The notes under the pieces are model-generated. The model worked only from the letters and a program-made list of their open reading frames with translations. It was not told the origin of the DNA and did no database searches. A DNA stretch of 64,000 nt. Origin: Limimaricola soesokkakensis (GTDB taxonomy: Bacteria > Pseudomonadota > Alphaproteobacteria > Rhodobacterales > Rhodobacteraceae). The stretch is from positions 372,001 to 436,000 of the forward strand of contig NZ_FWFY01000003.1 of NCBI RefSeq assembly GCF_900172345.1, given 5' to 3'. The position numbers were made by a program, and so were the translations under genes. Positions 9,854-19,386 of this stretch are shown here, one piece after another. How positions within the stretch are numbered: the stretch's first letter is position 1; the number at the start of each line of letters is the position of its first letter.

Positions 9854-10843
9854 ATGTTCAAGGCGCTTTTGGTCGAGAAGGACGAGGCGGGCGCGACCCA
9901 TGCCTCGGTGCAGGAGCTCGATGACGCCCGCCTGCCGGAAGGCGACGTGACCGTCGCGGTCGAATATTCCACGCTCAACTACAAGGACGGGCTGTGCATC
10001 GGCCCGGGCGGCGGGCTGGTGCGCAATTACCCGCATGTGCCGGGCGTCGATTTCGCCGGTACGGTCGAGGCCTCGGACGATGCCAGCTACAAGCCCGGCG
10101 ACAAGGTGATCCTGACCGGCTGGCGCGTCGGAGAGGCGCATTGGGGCGGCTACGCCACCCGGGCCCGGGTCAAGGCGGACTGGCTGGTGCCGCTGCCCGA
10201 GGGGCTGTCGACCCGCGACGCGATGGCGGTGGGCACGGCCGGTCTCACCGCGATGCTCGCGGTGATGGCGCTCGAGGCCCACGGGTTGAAGACCGGGCAG
10301 GGGCCGGTGCTGGTCACCGGGGCGGCCGGCGGCGTCGGCTCGGTCGCCACCGCGATCCTCGCCTCTCTCGGCCACGAGGTCGCCGCGGTAACGGGCCGGC
10401 CGGAAACCGAGGATTACCTGCGCGATCTCGGTGCCGCCTCGATCGTGCCGCGCGCCGAGTTGAACGAGACCACCAAGAAACCGCTCGAGAGCGAACGCTG
10501 GGCGGGCTGCATCGACGCGGTCGGCGGGGCGATGCTGGCGCGGGTGCTGGGCCAGATGAACCACGGCGCCTCGGTGGCGGCGGTGGGTCTCGCGGGCGGC
10601 GCCGACCTGCCGGCCAAGGTGATCCCGTTCCTGCTGCGCGGCGTGAACCTGCTCGGGATCGACAGCGTCATGCAGCCCTATGAGAACCGCGTCGCCGCCT
10701 GGGAGCGGATCGCCCGCGAGTTGCCGATGGAAAAGCTGCGCGCGATGATCCGGCCGGCGCGGCTGGGCGATCTGCCCGAGCTGGGCGCGGAGATCCTCAA
10801 GGGCCAGGTGCGCGGCCGGGTCGTGGTCGACGTCGCCGGCTGA
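9854..10843 (+). CDS. acuI: acrylyl-CoA reductase AcuI-like MDR oxidoreductase
   Basis: 329 aa, cytoplasmic, zinc-free medium-chain dehydrogenase. Visible: STLNYKDGLCIGPGGGLVR, PHVPGVDFAGTV and the NADPH-binding VLVTGAAGGVGSVA. This is the YhdH/AcuI pattern; AcuI reduces acryloyl-CoA to propionyl-CoA, detoxifying the product of DMSP cleavage in marine Rhodobacterales. The ATG at 9854 follows an AGGGAGGA site. A BCCT transporter follows after a terminator-like hairpin. No DMSP lyase is visible, so the DMSP link rests on family knowledge. Confidence 0.88.
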   Translation: MFKALLVEKDEAGATHASVQELDDARLPEGDVTVAVEYSTLNYKDGLCIGPGGGLVRNYPHVPGVDFAGTVEASDDASYKPGDKVILTGWRVGEAHWGGYATRARVKADWLVPLPEGLSTRDAMAVGTAGLTAMLAVMALEAHGLKTGQGPVLVTGAAGGVGSVATAILASLGHEVAAVTGRPETEDYLRDLGAASIVPRAELNETTKKPLESERWAGCIDAVGGAMLARVLGQMNHGASVAAVGLAGGADLPAKVIPFLLRGVNLLGIDSVMQPYENRVAAWERIARELPMEKLRAMIRPARLGDLPELGAEILKGQVRGRVVVDVAG

Positions 10844-10868
10844 GACGTGGTGCCGACACGCATCGGTT

Positions 10869-10897
10869 GACCCCGTGACGCGTGGCGTCACGGGGTC
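10869..10897 (+). terminator. strong hairpin after acuI
   Basis: A perfect 12-bp stem (10869-10880 with 10886-10897, loop CGTGG) 26 bases past the acuI stop. There is no T-run, so termination is probable rather than proven. It suggests acuI and the BCCT gene are separate transcription units. Confidence 0.6.
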
Positions 10898-10989
10898 GCA
10901 TTCCGTGATATGATGTGACAGATGCACGTTTTCTTGACCTCGGCCCCCCGGGCCTAGGTCTTCGTGTGACATCAAGCATGGGGGTGACG

Positions 10990-12705
10990 ATGACGACGCC
11001 GGACACCGATCCAGACGCCGCCGAAACGACGCGGCTTATTGACGAGACCGACTACGAGGTCGGTCAGGACAATATCCAGACGCAGATCGGGCCTTTCGGG
11101 CTCGACATCCACAACCCGGTCTTCCTGATCGCGGGTCTTGGCATCGTGGCCTTCGTGCTGGGCACGCTGATGGTGCCCGAGGCCGCGACCGCGCTGTTCG
11201 AGAGCGTGCGCGACTGGCTTACCGCGAACTTCTCGTGGTTCTTCATCCTCGGCGGCAACATCTTCGTGCTGTTCGGCCTTATGCTGATCGTGACGCCGCT
11301 GGGCTCGGTCCGGCTGGGCGGCGCGGCGGCGCGGCCCGATTACGGCTATGCGGGCTGGTTCGCGATGCTCTTCGCCGCCGGCATGGGCATCGGTCTAATG
11401 TTCTACGGCGTCTCCGAGCCGCTGTCGCATTTCTCCACCTCCTTCGCCGCCGGCGCGGGCAGCCCCGAAAGCTGGGCGCCGCTGTCCGGCGCCGAGGGCG
11501 ATGCAGAGGCGGCGCGGCGGCTGGGCATGGCGGCGACCATCTACCATTGGGGCCTGCACCCCTGGGCAATGTATGCCGTGGTGGCGCTGGCGCTGGGCCT
11601 GTTCAGCTACAATCAGGGCCTGCCGCTCACCATCCGCTCGGCCTTCTACCCGATCTTCGGTGAACGCGTCTGGGGCTGGACCGGCCACATCATCGACATT
11701 GTCGCGGTCTTCGCCACGCTGTTCGGCCTTGCCACCTCGCTGGGCTTCGGCGCGGAGCAGGCGATCGCGGGGATGGATTTCCTCTTCGGCACCGGTGACA
11801 CCGCCGAGAACACCCGCTCGGTGTTCGGGCTGAGCTACAACAACCCGCTGCTGAACCCCGAGGGCGAAGAGATCGGCCGCACCGGCGCCGGGCTCAAGAT
11901 CCTGCTGATCCTCGGCATCACCGCCATCGCCACCGTCTCGGTCATGGCCGGTCTCGACGGCGGCGTGAAGCGCGCCTCCGAGATCAACATGGTGCTGGCC
12001 TTCCTGCTCTTGCTGTTCGTGCTCTTGGTCGGCCCGACCGGCACCATCATCAGCACCTTCTTCGCCTCGCTCTGGGCCTATGTCACCAACTTCCCGGCGC
12101 TGAGCCAGCCCTTCGGGCGCGAGGACGCCAACTTCTCGCAGGGCTGGACCGCCTTCTACTGGGCCTGGTGGATCTCCTGGTCGCCCTTCGTCGGCATGTT
12201 CATCGCCCGTGTCAGCCGTGGCCGCACCGTGCGCGAATTCATGATCGCCGTGCTGCTGGTGCCCTCGATGGTATGCATCCTGTGGATGAGCGTTTTCGGC
12301 GGTACCGCGATCACCCAAGTGGTGGTGGACGGCTTCCAGGGCGCGGCCGAGGCTGCGCTGCCGGTGCAGCTGTTCGAGATGCTGAGCCAGCTGCCGCTCG
12401 CCACGATCACCTCGTTGATCGGTATCATCCTGGTGATCGTGTTCTTCGTGACGTCGTCGGATTCGGGATCGCTCGTGATCGACACCATCACCTCCGGCGG
12501 CAAGGTCGATGGGCCGCTGCCGCAGCGGGTGTTCTGGTGCGTCTTCGAGGGGCTCGTGGCGATCGCCCTGCTCCTCGGCGGTGGCCTCGCGGCGTTGCAG
12601 GCGATGGCGGTGGCCACCGGCTTCCCCTTTGCGTTCCTGCTCCTGATGATGTGCGTGGCGATCTTCATCGCGCTCAAGAACGAGCGCAAGAACCCGACGC
12701 CGTGA
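10990..12705 (+). CDS. BCCT family osmolyte/DMSP-type transporter
   Basis: Inner-membrane secondary transporter of 571 aa (family 500-700) with about twelve helices. The family signature FAAGMGIGLMFYGVSEP is intact, as is the Trp-rich segment AWWISWSPFVGMFIARVSRGRT that lines the quaternary-amine pocket. The start at 10990 follows GGGGTGA; an in-frame ATG at 10978 is possible. The family carries betaine, choline, carnitine or DMSP. The acuI neighbour makes DMSP plausible, but this is inference. A terminator follows. Confidence 0.9.
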   Translation: MTTPDTDPDAAETTRLIDETDYEVGQDNIQTQIGPFGLDIHNPVFLIAGLGIVAFVLGTLMVPEAATALFESVRDWLTANFSWFFILGGNIFVLFGLMLIVTPLGSVRLGGAAARPDYGYAGWFAMLFAAGMGIGLMFYGVSEPLSHFSTSFAAGAGSPESWAPLSGAEGDAEAARRLGMAATIYHWGLHPWAMYAVVALALGLFSYNQGLPLTIRSAFYPIFGERVWGWTGHIIDIVAVFATLFGLATSLGFGAEQAIAGMDFLFGTGDTAENTRSVFGLSYNNPLLNPEGEEIGRTGAGLKILLILGITAIATVSVMAGLDGGVKRASEINMVLAFLLLLFVLLVGPTGTIISTFFASLWAYVTNFPALSQPFGREDANFSQGWTAFYWAWWISWSPFVGMFIARVSRGRTVREFMIAVLLVPSMVCILWMSVFGGTAITQVVVDGFQGAAEAALPVQLFEMLSQLPLATITSLIGIILVIVFFVTSSDSGSLVIDTITSGGKVDGPLPQRVFWCVFEGLVAIALLLGGGLAALQAMAVATGFPFAFLLLMMCVAIFIALKNERKNPTP

Positions 12706-12713
12706 CGAGAAAC

Positions 12714-12741
12714 GGAGCGGCCCCGCCTTCGGGGCCGCTCC
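12714..12741 (+). terminator. hairpin terminator after the BCCT gene
   Basis: A perfect 12-bp GC-rich stem (12714-12725 with 12730-12741, loop CCTT) starts nine bases after the stop. No T-run follows. Confidence 0.7.
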
Positions 12742-12811
12742 TCGCCGCATCGCGGCGAAAACGCGCCTGCGGGGCTTTTCAGCGCGGAGCGCGCGCCTAT
12801 CATCCCGCCGC

Positions 12812-13933
12812 ATGATGCTATTCCAGACCTTCTCCGATGTTGGCCTTGGCTGGCTGCCGGCCTGGGCCGTGATCCTGATCGATTTCGGCCTTGCCATCGC
12901 GCTGGCCTGCCTCGTCCATGCGCTGATCTACCGCGCGCTCGGTCGCTGGGCCCAAGGCAGCGCGATGTTCCGCCGCGAACTGGTGCGACAGACGCGCGGC
13001 CCCGCCCGGCTCGGCCTGATTTTTTTCTTCATGGCGCCCGCCGCCGCCGTCGCGCCGCTCTCGCCGTCGGATGAGCGGGGGCTGCAGCACCTCGTGCTGG
13101 TGGGGACGATCCTGCTCATCGGATGGATCGCGCGGGTGGTGCTCGACGTCTGGGCCAAGCTGCACCTGCGTCGTTACACGCTAGACGCCGAAGACAATCT
13201 CTTGGCGCGCAAGCACGTCACCCAGACCAAGATCTTTCTGCGCGTCGCCTCTGTCCTGATCTCCATCGTCGCCATCGCCACGGCGCTGATGACCTTCGAG
13301 GAGGTGCGCCAATACGGCGTGTCGCTGCTGGCCTCGGCGGGGGCCGCGGGCATCGTCGCGGGTCTCGCGCTGCAGCCGGTGCTCAAGAACCTCTTCGCCG
13401 GGATCCAGCTCGCCATGACGCAGCCGATCCGCATCGACGACGCGCTGATCGTCGAGGGCGAATGGGGCAATGTCGAGGAAATCACCTCGACCTATGTGGT
13501 GATCCGGATCTGGGACTGGCGGCGGATGATCGTGCCGCTGAGCTACTTCATCGAGCAGCCGTTCCAGAACTGGACCCGCGAGAACTCGACCCTGATCGGC
13601 TCGGTGCTGCTCTATCTCGACCACTCGGCGCCAATCGATCGGATCCGCGACAAGGCGCGCGAGATCACCGAGGCGAGCACGCTGTGGGACCGCGACGTGT
13701 TCAACCTCGCCGTCACCGATTTCCGCGAACGGGTGATGGAGGTACGCGTGCTGGCATCGGCCCGCAATGCCGGGCGTGCCTTCGACCTGCGCTGTGAGAT
13801 CCGCGAAAAGCTGGTGGCCTGGATCCAGGCCGAAATCCCGCACGCGCTGCCGCGCACCCGCGAGGAGCTGACGGTGCAGACCGCGCGGGCGGAGCATCCG
13901 GCCGAGCCGCTGCGACGCGACGGCGCGGCTTGA
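12812..13933 (+). CDS. small-conductance mechanosensitive channel (MscS family)
   Basis: 373 aa inner-membrane channel. Several N-terminal hydrophobic helices lead to the pore-lining helix SLLASAGAAGIVAGLALQPVLKNLFAG and the beta domain (DALIVEGEWGNVEEITSTYVVIRIWDWRRMIVPLSYF), both diagnostic for MscS. The family releases solutes on hypo-osmotic shock. Two adjacent ATGs (12812, 12815) are possible starts. It follows an osmolyte transporter, a sensible but loose functional pairing. Confidence 0.92.
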   Translation: MMLFQTFSDVGLGWLPAWAVILIDFGLAIALACLVHALIYRALGRWAQGSAMFRRELVRQTRGPARLGLIFFFMAPAAAVAPLSPSDERGLQHLVLVGTILLIGWIARVVLDVWAKLHLRRYTLDAEDNLLARKHVTQTKIFLRVASVLISIVAIATALMTFEEVRQYGVSLLASAGAAGIVAGLALQPVLKNLFAGIQLAMTQPIRIDDALIVEGEWGNVEEITSTYVVIRIWDWRRMIVPLSYFIEQPFQNWTRENSTLIGSVLLYLDHSAPIDRIRDKAREITEASTLWDRDVFNLAVTDFRERVMEVRVLASARNAGRAFDLRCEIREKLVAWIQAEIPHALPRTREELTVQTARAEHPAEPLRRDGAA

Positions 13934-13983
13934 TCGGCGCGGTCGGGCGCTAGCTCGGGGCAAAAGCGACGAGGAGTGACCCG

Positions 13984-15399
13984 ATGCCCGCCCCGATCCT
14001 TCTGTGGTTCCGTCGCGACCTGCGGCTGGCCGATCATCCGATGCTGGCCGAGGCGGTCGAGACCGGCGCGCCGCTGATCCCGGTTTTCGTGCATGACGAG
14101 GTGGTGGAAGGGCAGGGCGCCGCGCCCCGCTTCCGGCTCGGTCTCTCGGTCGAGAGCCTCGCGCGCGATCTGGAGGGCATCGGCTCGAAGCTGATCCTGC
14201 GGCGCGGCCGGGCGCTCGACAGCCTGCGGGCGCTGGTCGTCGAGACCGGGGCCCGTGCGGTCTGGTGGAGCCGCGCCTACGACCCTGAGGCACGGGCACG
14301 CGACGCCGAAGCCATGGAAGGGCTCGACGCGGAGGGCATCGAGACCCGCGATTTCACGGGCCACCTGCTGTTCGAACCCGAAAGCGTCGAGACCAAGACC
14401 GGCGGCTACTACAAAGTCTACACCCCCTACATGAAGGCGGTGCGCAGCCGCGATCCGGGCGACCCGCTGCCCATGCCGGCACGGCTGCCCGCGCCCGAAA
14501 GCTGGCCCGACAGCGAACGCCTCGACGACTGGCGGATGGGCCGCGACATGCGGCATGGGGCCGATGTGGTGGCCCGTTACCTGACCGTCGGCGAGGCGGC
14601 GGCACGGGCGCGGCTCGGCCGCTTCGTCGCGGAGCGGATCGAGGATTACCACGTTGCCCGCGACCGGCCCGACATCGAGGGCACCTCGGGCCTGTCCGAG
14701 AACCTCACCTATGGCGAAATCTCGATCCGGACCTGCTACCGCGTTGCGCTCGGCGCGCGCGAGGCCGGGGCGGGCGGGGCCGAGACCTTTCTCAAGGAAC
14801 TGCTCTGGCGCGAGTTCGCCTATCACCTGCTGCACCACACGCCCCGGCTGATCACCCGCAACTGGCGCGCCGAATGGGACCGGTTCCCGTGGTCCGAGGA
14901 TGGCGACAGCCAAGAGGCCACGGCGTGGAAGCGGGGCCGGACAGGGATGCGCTTCGTCGATGCCGCGATGCGCGAACTCTACGCGACGGGGCGGATGCAC
15001 AACCGCGCCCGGATGATCACCGGCTCCTATCTCACCAAGCACCTGATGACGCATTGGAAGATCGGCCATGACTGGTTCGCCGACTGCCTCGCCGACTGGG
15101 ACCCGGCCAACAACGCGCTGGGCTGGCAATGGATCGCGGGCTCCGGCCCCGACGCCGCGCCCTATTTTCGCGTCTACAACCCCGAGAGCCAACTCGACAA
15201 GTTCGACCCCGACGGTGCCTATCAGCGCGCCTGGATCGCCGAGGGTCAGGCCGATCCACCGCGGACCGCGTGCGACTTTCTCGACGCGGCGCCGCGCCGC
15301 TGGAGGCTGTCGGCAGACATGCCCTATCCCGACCCGATCGTCGGCGCGGCGGAGGGGCGCGACCGCGCGCTCGCGGCCTATAAGGGGCGCGATAGCTGA
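13984..15399 (+). CDS. phrB: deoxyribodipyrimidine photo-lyase
   Basis: 471 aa FAD enzyme that repairs cyclobutane pyrimidine dimers with blue light. N-terminal photolyase domain opens with LLWFRRDLRLADHPML. The C-terminal FAD domain has LWREFAYHLLHH, the signature TGRMHNRARMI and GWQWIAGSGPDAAPYFRVYNP. Length matches class I photolyases. A GAGGAGTGA site precedes the ATG. It lies upstream of the CFA-synthase-like gene on the same strand, 90 bases apart. Confidence 0.95.
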   Translation: MPAPILLWFRRDLRLADHPMLAEAVETGAPLIPVFVHDEVVEGQGAAPRFRLGLSVESLARDLEGIGSKLILRRGRALDSLRALVVETGARAVWWSRAYDPEARARDAEAMEGLDAEGIETRDFTGHLLFEPESVETKTGGYYKVYTPYMKAVRSRDPGDPLPMPARLPAPESWPDSERLDDWRMGRDMRHGADVVARYLTVGEAAARARLGRFVAERIEDYHVARDRPDIEGTSGLSENLTYGEISIRTCYRVALGAREAGAGGAETFLKELLWREFAYHLLHHTPRLITRNWRAEWDRFPWSEDGDSQEATAWKRGRTGMRFVDAAMRELYATGRMHNRARMITGSYLTKHLMTHWKIGHDWFADCLADWDPANNALGWQWIAGSGPDAAPYFRVYNPESQLDKFDPDGAYQRAWIAEGQADPPRTACDFLDAAPRRWRLSADMPYPDPIVGAAEGRDRALAAYKGRDS

Positions 15400-15489
15400 A
15401 CCTTGCCATGCATTTGCCCGTCACGCGCCACGTGACAAGCCCGCTTCGATCCGTAATCTGGATCGTGAGAACGGGGAGGCGCGCGACCG

Positions 15490-16698
15490 ATGATCCTGAC
15501 CGGCACCGAGGGGCAGAGCGGGCTGCCACGCTACTTCGCGCAGGTGTTCGAACTGACGCGATCGATCCGCCGCGGCCAGCTCGACATCGTGCTGCCCGAC
15601 GGCCGCCGGTTTCGCGCCGAGGGAGAGGCGCCGGGCTTTGCCGCCGAGATCGCCGTCCACGACCCGGATTGCTTCGCGCGGTTGATCCGCGAAGGCGATC
15701 TCGGATTTTCCGAGGCCTATGTGGACGGGGCCTGGTCCTCGCCCGATCTGCTGGCGCTGCTCGATCTCGTGCATGACGAGGTGGATGTGCTGTTCGACGG
15801 CTTCCCCGGCCACCGGCTTCTACGCGCCTATGAGCGTCTGCGCCACTGGCTGCGCTCCAACACGAAGTTTCAGGCCAAGCGCAACATCCGCCACCATTAC
15901 GATCTCGGCAACGAATTCTACGCGCTCTGGCTCGACCCCTCGATGACCTATTCCTCGGCGCTGTTCGAGGGCAGCCAGCAAAGTCTCGAGGCGGCGCAGC
16001 GGCGCAAATACGAAAGCCTCATCGACCGCATGGGGGTACGCCCGGGCGACCACGTGCTTGAGATCGGCTGCGGCTGGGGCGGCTTCGCGGAATACGCCGC
16101 CGCCGAGCGGGGGTTGAAGGTCACCGGACTGACCATCAGCCAAGCGCAGCTCGACTTCGCCCGCGCCCGCATCGACCGGGCCGGACTGTCGGACCGGGTC
16201 GAGCTGCGCCTGCAGGATTACCGGGATGCGGAAGGCCAGTATGACGGCGTCGCCAGCATCGAGATGTTCGAGGCGGTGGGCGAACGCTACTGGCCGGTCT
16301 ATTTCGACCGGCTGAGCGCCCGGCTGCGCCCGGGACGTCACGCGACGCTGCAGGTGATCACCTTGCAGGATCAGCGCTTCGAGCAATACCGCGACGGCGT
16401 CGACTTCATCCAGAAATACATCTTTCCCGGCGGCATGTTGCCCAGTCCGGGCATCCTGCACCGGCTGAGCGAGCAGGCCGGGCTACGGGTGACCGGTTCG
16501 CTCAATTTCGGCGAAAGCTATTCGCGCACGCTGCGACAGTGGCACCACAGTTTCAATACGCGCTGGGACGAGGTCGCACGGCTTGGCTTTGACGAAAGAT
16601 TCAGGCGAATGTGGAATTTCTACCTGTGTTCCTGCGCCAGCACCTTCCGTTCCGGAAATTGCGACGTTACCCAGATCACCGTGACCCGTCCGGGCTGA
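15490..16698 (+). CDS. cfa: cyclopropane-fatty-acyl-phospholipid synthase family methyltransferase
   Basis: 402 aa. SAM-binding motif VLEIGCGWGGFAEYA, preceded by the family signature IRHHYDLGNEFYALWLD and followed by VASIEMFEAVGERYWPVYF. Later HHSFN and the MWNFYLCSCASTFRSG end are typical. The family methylenates unsaturated acyl chains of membrane phospholipids using SAM. The related furan-fatty-acid and UfaM branches of alphaproteobacteria share these motifs, so the exact product is uncertain. It sits between phrB and trgA. Confidence 0.88.
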   Translation: MILTGTEGQSGLPRYFAQVFELTRSIRRGQLDIVLPDGRRFRAEGEAPGFAAEIAVHDPDCFARLIREGDLGFSEAYVDGAWSSPDLLALLDLVHDEVDVLFDGFPGHRLLRAYERLRHWLRSNTKFQAKRNIRHHYDLGNEFYALWLDPSMTYSSALFEGSQQSLEAAQRRKYESLIDRMGVRPGDHVLEIGCGWGGFAEYAAAERGLKVTGLTISQAQLDFARARIDRAGLSDRVELRLQDYRDAEGQYDGVASIEMFEAVGERYWPVYFDRLSARLRPGRHATLQVITLQDQRFEQYRDGVDFIQKYIFPGGMLPSPGILHRLSEQAGLRVTGSLNFGESYSRTLRQWHHSFNTRWDEVARLGFDERFRRMWNFYLCSCASTFRSGNCDVTQITVTRPG

Positions 16699-16725
16699 AC
16701 GCACCGCATATCGAGGAGAGCCGCC

Positions 16726-17166
16726 ATGCCCACTGCGTCCAAGCTGGTCGGGGCCCTGCTGTTCGCGGCGCTGGGCTTCGTCGCATCGGTGCTGGCGCTG
16801 CCGATGCTCGAGGGGCTGACAGTGAACCCGAACACGCCGCAGATCAACGCGGTGATCGGCTTCTGCATGGGCTGGTTCATCGCCGGGCCGCGCGCCGGGG
16901 GCGGGTTTCGCGATGGCATGAGCAACGGGATCACCACGACGACCATCGGTCTTCTCACGGTGCTGGTGACGCATGGCACGATCTTCGCGCTGCGCGCATC
17001 GTGGCGCGGCCGGTTTCGCGACCCGACGGATGCGATGGAGGCGATGGTGGATTTCATGCTGCAAAGCGCGCTTCGGCTCGTCCACCCGCAGGAAATTCTG
17101 CTGTTGGGGCTGGGCGGGATCGGCATCGGCCTGCTGCTCGAATTCACCCATTCCCGGGCCAGATGA
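16726..17166 (+). CDS. trgA: TrgA family membrane protein (tellurite resistance)
   Basis: 146 aa with about three hydrophobic helices (LLFAALGFVASVLALPML, AVIGFCMGWFIAG, LLLGLGGIGIGLLLEF). Gene order trgA-trgB-cysK is as described for Rhodobacter sphaeroides, where trgAB with cysK contribute to high-level tellurite resistance. The molecular role of TrgA is not established. Its stop overlaps the trgB start (ATGA), so they are coupled. Confidence 0.85.
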   Translation: MPTASKLVGALLFAALGFVASVLALPMLEGLTVNPNTPQINAVIGFCMGWFIAGPRAGGGFRDGMSNGITTTTIGLLTVLVTHGTIFALRASWRGRFRDPTDAMEAMVDFMLQSALRLVHPQEILLLGLGGIGIGLLLEFTHSRAR

Positions 17167-18299
17167 GCATGTCGGACCTGTTCGTCTTCGGGCCGCTGGC
17201 CGAGGCCGCGACATTCGAGGCGGTCACGGTTCGGCCGCTCGACGGGGTGCCGGCGCGGTTGCCGGGATACGCTCTGACCGGTGCGCCCGACGCCGATCCG
17301 TCGCTTGTCGTGCGTGAGGGGGCGGTGGTCGAAGGGCTATTGGTCTCGCCGCTGCCCGAGGCGGCGCGCGCCCGGCTCGATGCCTATGGCGTGGCGCTCG
17401 GCCATGAGACATTCAAGGCGCAGGTGGACTGCGAGGGCGGGGCACCGCGCATGGCCGAGATCGGCGCGCCCAAGGCCGGGGCGTCCGGCCCGGACTGGGA
17501 CGTGGCGGAGTGGCGCGACGGGCAGGGGGCGCGATGGGCGCTGATGGCGGGCGAGATCGCCGATCACGCGCCGCCGCTGAGCCCGACCAGCTTCGCCCGG
17601 CAAAAAGCGATGATCGCGGCCCGCGCCAGTTCCCGGCTGCGCGCGGCGGCCACGCCGGCCCCCGCGACGCTGCGCCACGAGGCACGGGCGGGCGATGTGG
17701 CGCTGCGTCTCGACGCACCGCTTTCGGGCGAATTCTTCAAACTCGCCACGATGCGCCTGTCGCATCGACGCTTCGACGGGGGACGCGCCGAGGCGCTGCC
17801 GCGGGAGGTGCTGGTGGGCGTCGATGCGACGCTGGTGCTGCCCTATGATCCGCGCCGCGACCGGGTGCTGCTGGTCGAGCAGTTCCGCAGCGGCCCGGCC
17901 CGGCGCGGTTCGACCAACCCCTGGAGCCTCGAGCCGGTGGCGGGCATCGTCGATGCCGGCGAGACGCCCGAGCAGGCCGGATTGCGCGAGGCGCGCGAGG
18001 AGGCCGGGCTGCAGCTCGACGCGCTGATCCCGATCTTCGAGGGCTACCCCTCGCCGGGGTCGAGCACCGATCATTTCCACTGCTTTCTCGCGCTGGCCGA
18101 CCTGCCGCGCGAGGAAAGCTGGCGCGGCGGGCTCGACGAGGAACACGAGGATCTGCGGCTGCACGCCGTGCCCTTCGACCGGGCCATGTCGCTGGCGCAA
18201 ACGGGCGAGATCGACGTCATCCCGATGCTCGCCATGATGTACTGGCTCGCGCATCATCGTGCGCGGCTGCGCGCCGAAGCGGGCAGCGACGCGGCTTGA
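17163..18299 (+). CDS. trgB: TrgB: AIG2-like plus NUDIX hydrolase domains
   Basis: 378 aa. The N-terminal part (LFVFGPLAEAATFEAVTVRP ... PGYAL) looks like a gamma-glutamyl-cyclotransferase/AIG2-like fold. The C-terminal half is a NUDIX hydrolase with the box G-x5-E-x7-REAREEAGL, in the ADP-ribose pyrophosphatase subgroup (VEQFRSGP, LEPVAGIVDAGE). The start is ATG 17163 (overlapping trgA) or 17169. Associated with tellurite resistance by gene order; the real substrate is unknown. Confidence 0.85.
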   Translation: MSMSDLFVFGPLAEAATFEAVTVRPLDGVPARLPGYALTGAPDADPSLVVREGAVVEGLLVSPLPEAARARLDAYGVALGHETFKAQVDCEGGAPRMAEIGAPKAGASGPDWDVAEWRDGQGARWALMAGEIADHAPPLSPTSFARQKAMIAARASSRLRAAATPAPATLRHEARAGDVALRLDAPLSGEFFKLATMRLSHRRFDGGRAEALPREVLVGVDATLVLPYDPRRDRVLLVEQFRSGPARRGSTNPWSLEPVAGIVDAGETPEQAGLREAREEAGLQLDALIPIFEGYPSPGSSTDHFHCFLALADLPREESWRGGLDEEHEDLRLHAVPFDRAMSLAQTGEIDVIPMLAMMYWLAHHRARLRAEAGSDAA

Positions 18300-18351
18300 G
18301 TTCCTGAGCAGCGCTGCATATTGCTCGGGACAACACAGGAAAGGCTGCCCC

Positions 18352-19386
18352 ATGGACATCAAATCCGATCTCGCCGCCGCCGTCGGCAAGACCCCCCTGA
18401 TCCGGCTGCGCGCCGCCTCCGAGGCGACGGGCTGCGAGATTCTGGGTAAGGCCGAATTCCTGAACCCCGGTCAGTCGGTCAAGGATCGCGCAGCTCTGTG
18501 GATGATCCGCGACGCGGTCGAAAAGGGCACGCTGAAGCCCGGCGGCACCATCGTCGAAGGTACCGCGGGCAATACAGGCATCGGTCTGGCGCTTGTCGGC
18601 GCCTCGATGGGCTTCAAGACGGTGATCGTGATCCCCGAGACCCAGAGCCAGGAAAAGAAGGACATGCTGCGGCTTGCGGGCGCCGAACTGGTGCAGGTCC
18701 CGGCCGCGCCCTATCGCAATCCCAACAACTATGTCCGCTATTCGGGCCGTCTCGCCGAGGAGCTGGCGCGCACCACCCCCGAGGGCGTGCTCTGGGCCAA
18801 CCAGTTCGACAACGTCGCGAACCGGCAGGCGCATATCGAAGGCACCGGCCCCGAGATCTGGGAACAGACCCAGGGCAAGGTCGATGGTTTCATCTGCGCC
18901 GTCGGCACCGGCGGTACGCTGGCGGGCGTCGGCATGGCGCTGCAGCCCAAGGGCGTGAAGATCGGCCTTGCCGATCCCGAAGGCGCGGCGCTGCACAGCT
19001 TCTACACCACCGGTGAGCTGAAGGCCGAGGGCGATTCGATCACCGAGGGCATCGGCCAGGGTCGGATCACCGCCAATCTCGAGGGCTTCACCCCCGATTT
19101 CAGCTACAAGATCCCCGATGCCGAGGCGCTGCCGATCGTCTTCGACCTGCTCAAGCATGAGGGCCTCTGCCTCGGCGGCTCCTCGGGCATCAACGTCGCC
19201 GGGGCGATCCGCCTCGCGCGCGAGCTGGGGCCGGGCCACACCATCGTGACGGTGCTGTGCGACTACGGCACGCGTTACCAGTCGAAGCTGTTCAACCCCG
19301 ACTTCCTGAAGTCCAAGGGTCTGCCGGCGCCGGATTGGCTCGATCGCGGTCCTTCCTCCATTCCGGGCGTCTTCGAGGACGCATGA
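18352..19386 (+). CDS. cysK: cysteine synthase family protein (O-acetylserine sulfhydrylase)
   Basis: 344 aa PLP enzyme; makes cysteine from O-acetylserine and sulfide. PLP lysine in NPGQSVKDRAA (Lys44), phosphate-binding loop EGTAGNTGIGLA, VGTGGTLAGVG and the terminal GGSSGINV are all intact. Third gene of the trgA-trgB-cysK locus, where cysteine supply supports thiol-based tolerance of tellurite. It is the longer type with an extended C-terminus. Its stop overlaps the start of the mechanosensitive channel gene. Confidence 0.93.
   Translation: MDIKSDLAAAVGKTPLIRLRAASEATGCEILGKAEFLNPGQSVKDRAALWMIRDAVEKGTLKPGGTIVEGTAGNTGIGLALVGASMGFKTVIVIPETQSQEKKDMLRLAGAELVQVPAAPYRNPNNYVRYSGRLAEELARTTPEGVLWANQFDNVANRQAHIEGTGPEIWEQTQGKVDGFICAVGTGGTLAGVGMALQPKGVKIGLADPEGAALHSFYTTGELKAEGDSITEGIGQGRITANLEGFTPDFSYKIPDAEALPIVFDLLKHEGLCLGGSSGINVAGAIRLARELGPGHTIVTVLCDYGTRYQSKLFNPDFLKSKGLPAPDWLDRGPSSIPGVFEDA

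Noticed and set aside
15420-15436. Hairpin GTCACG/CGTGAC between phrB and cfa as terminator
   Set aside because: Only six base pairs and no T-run.
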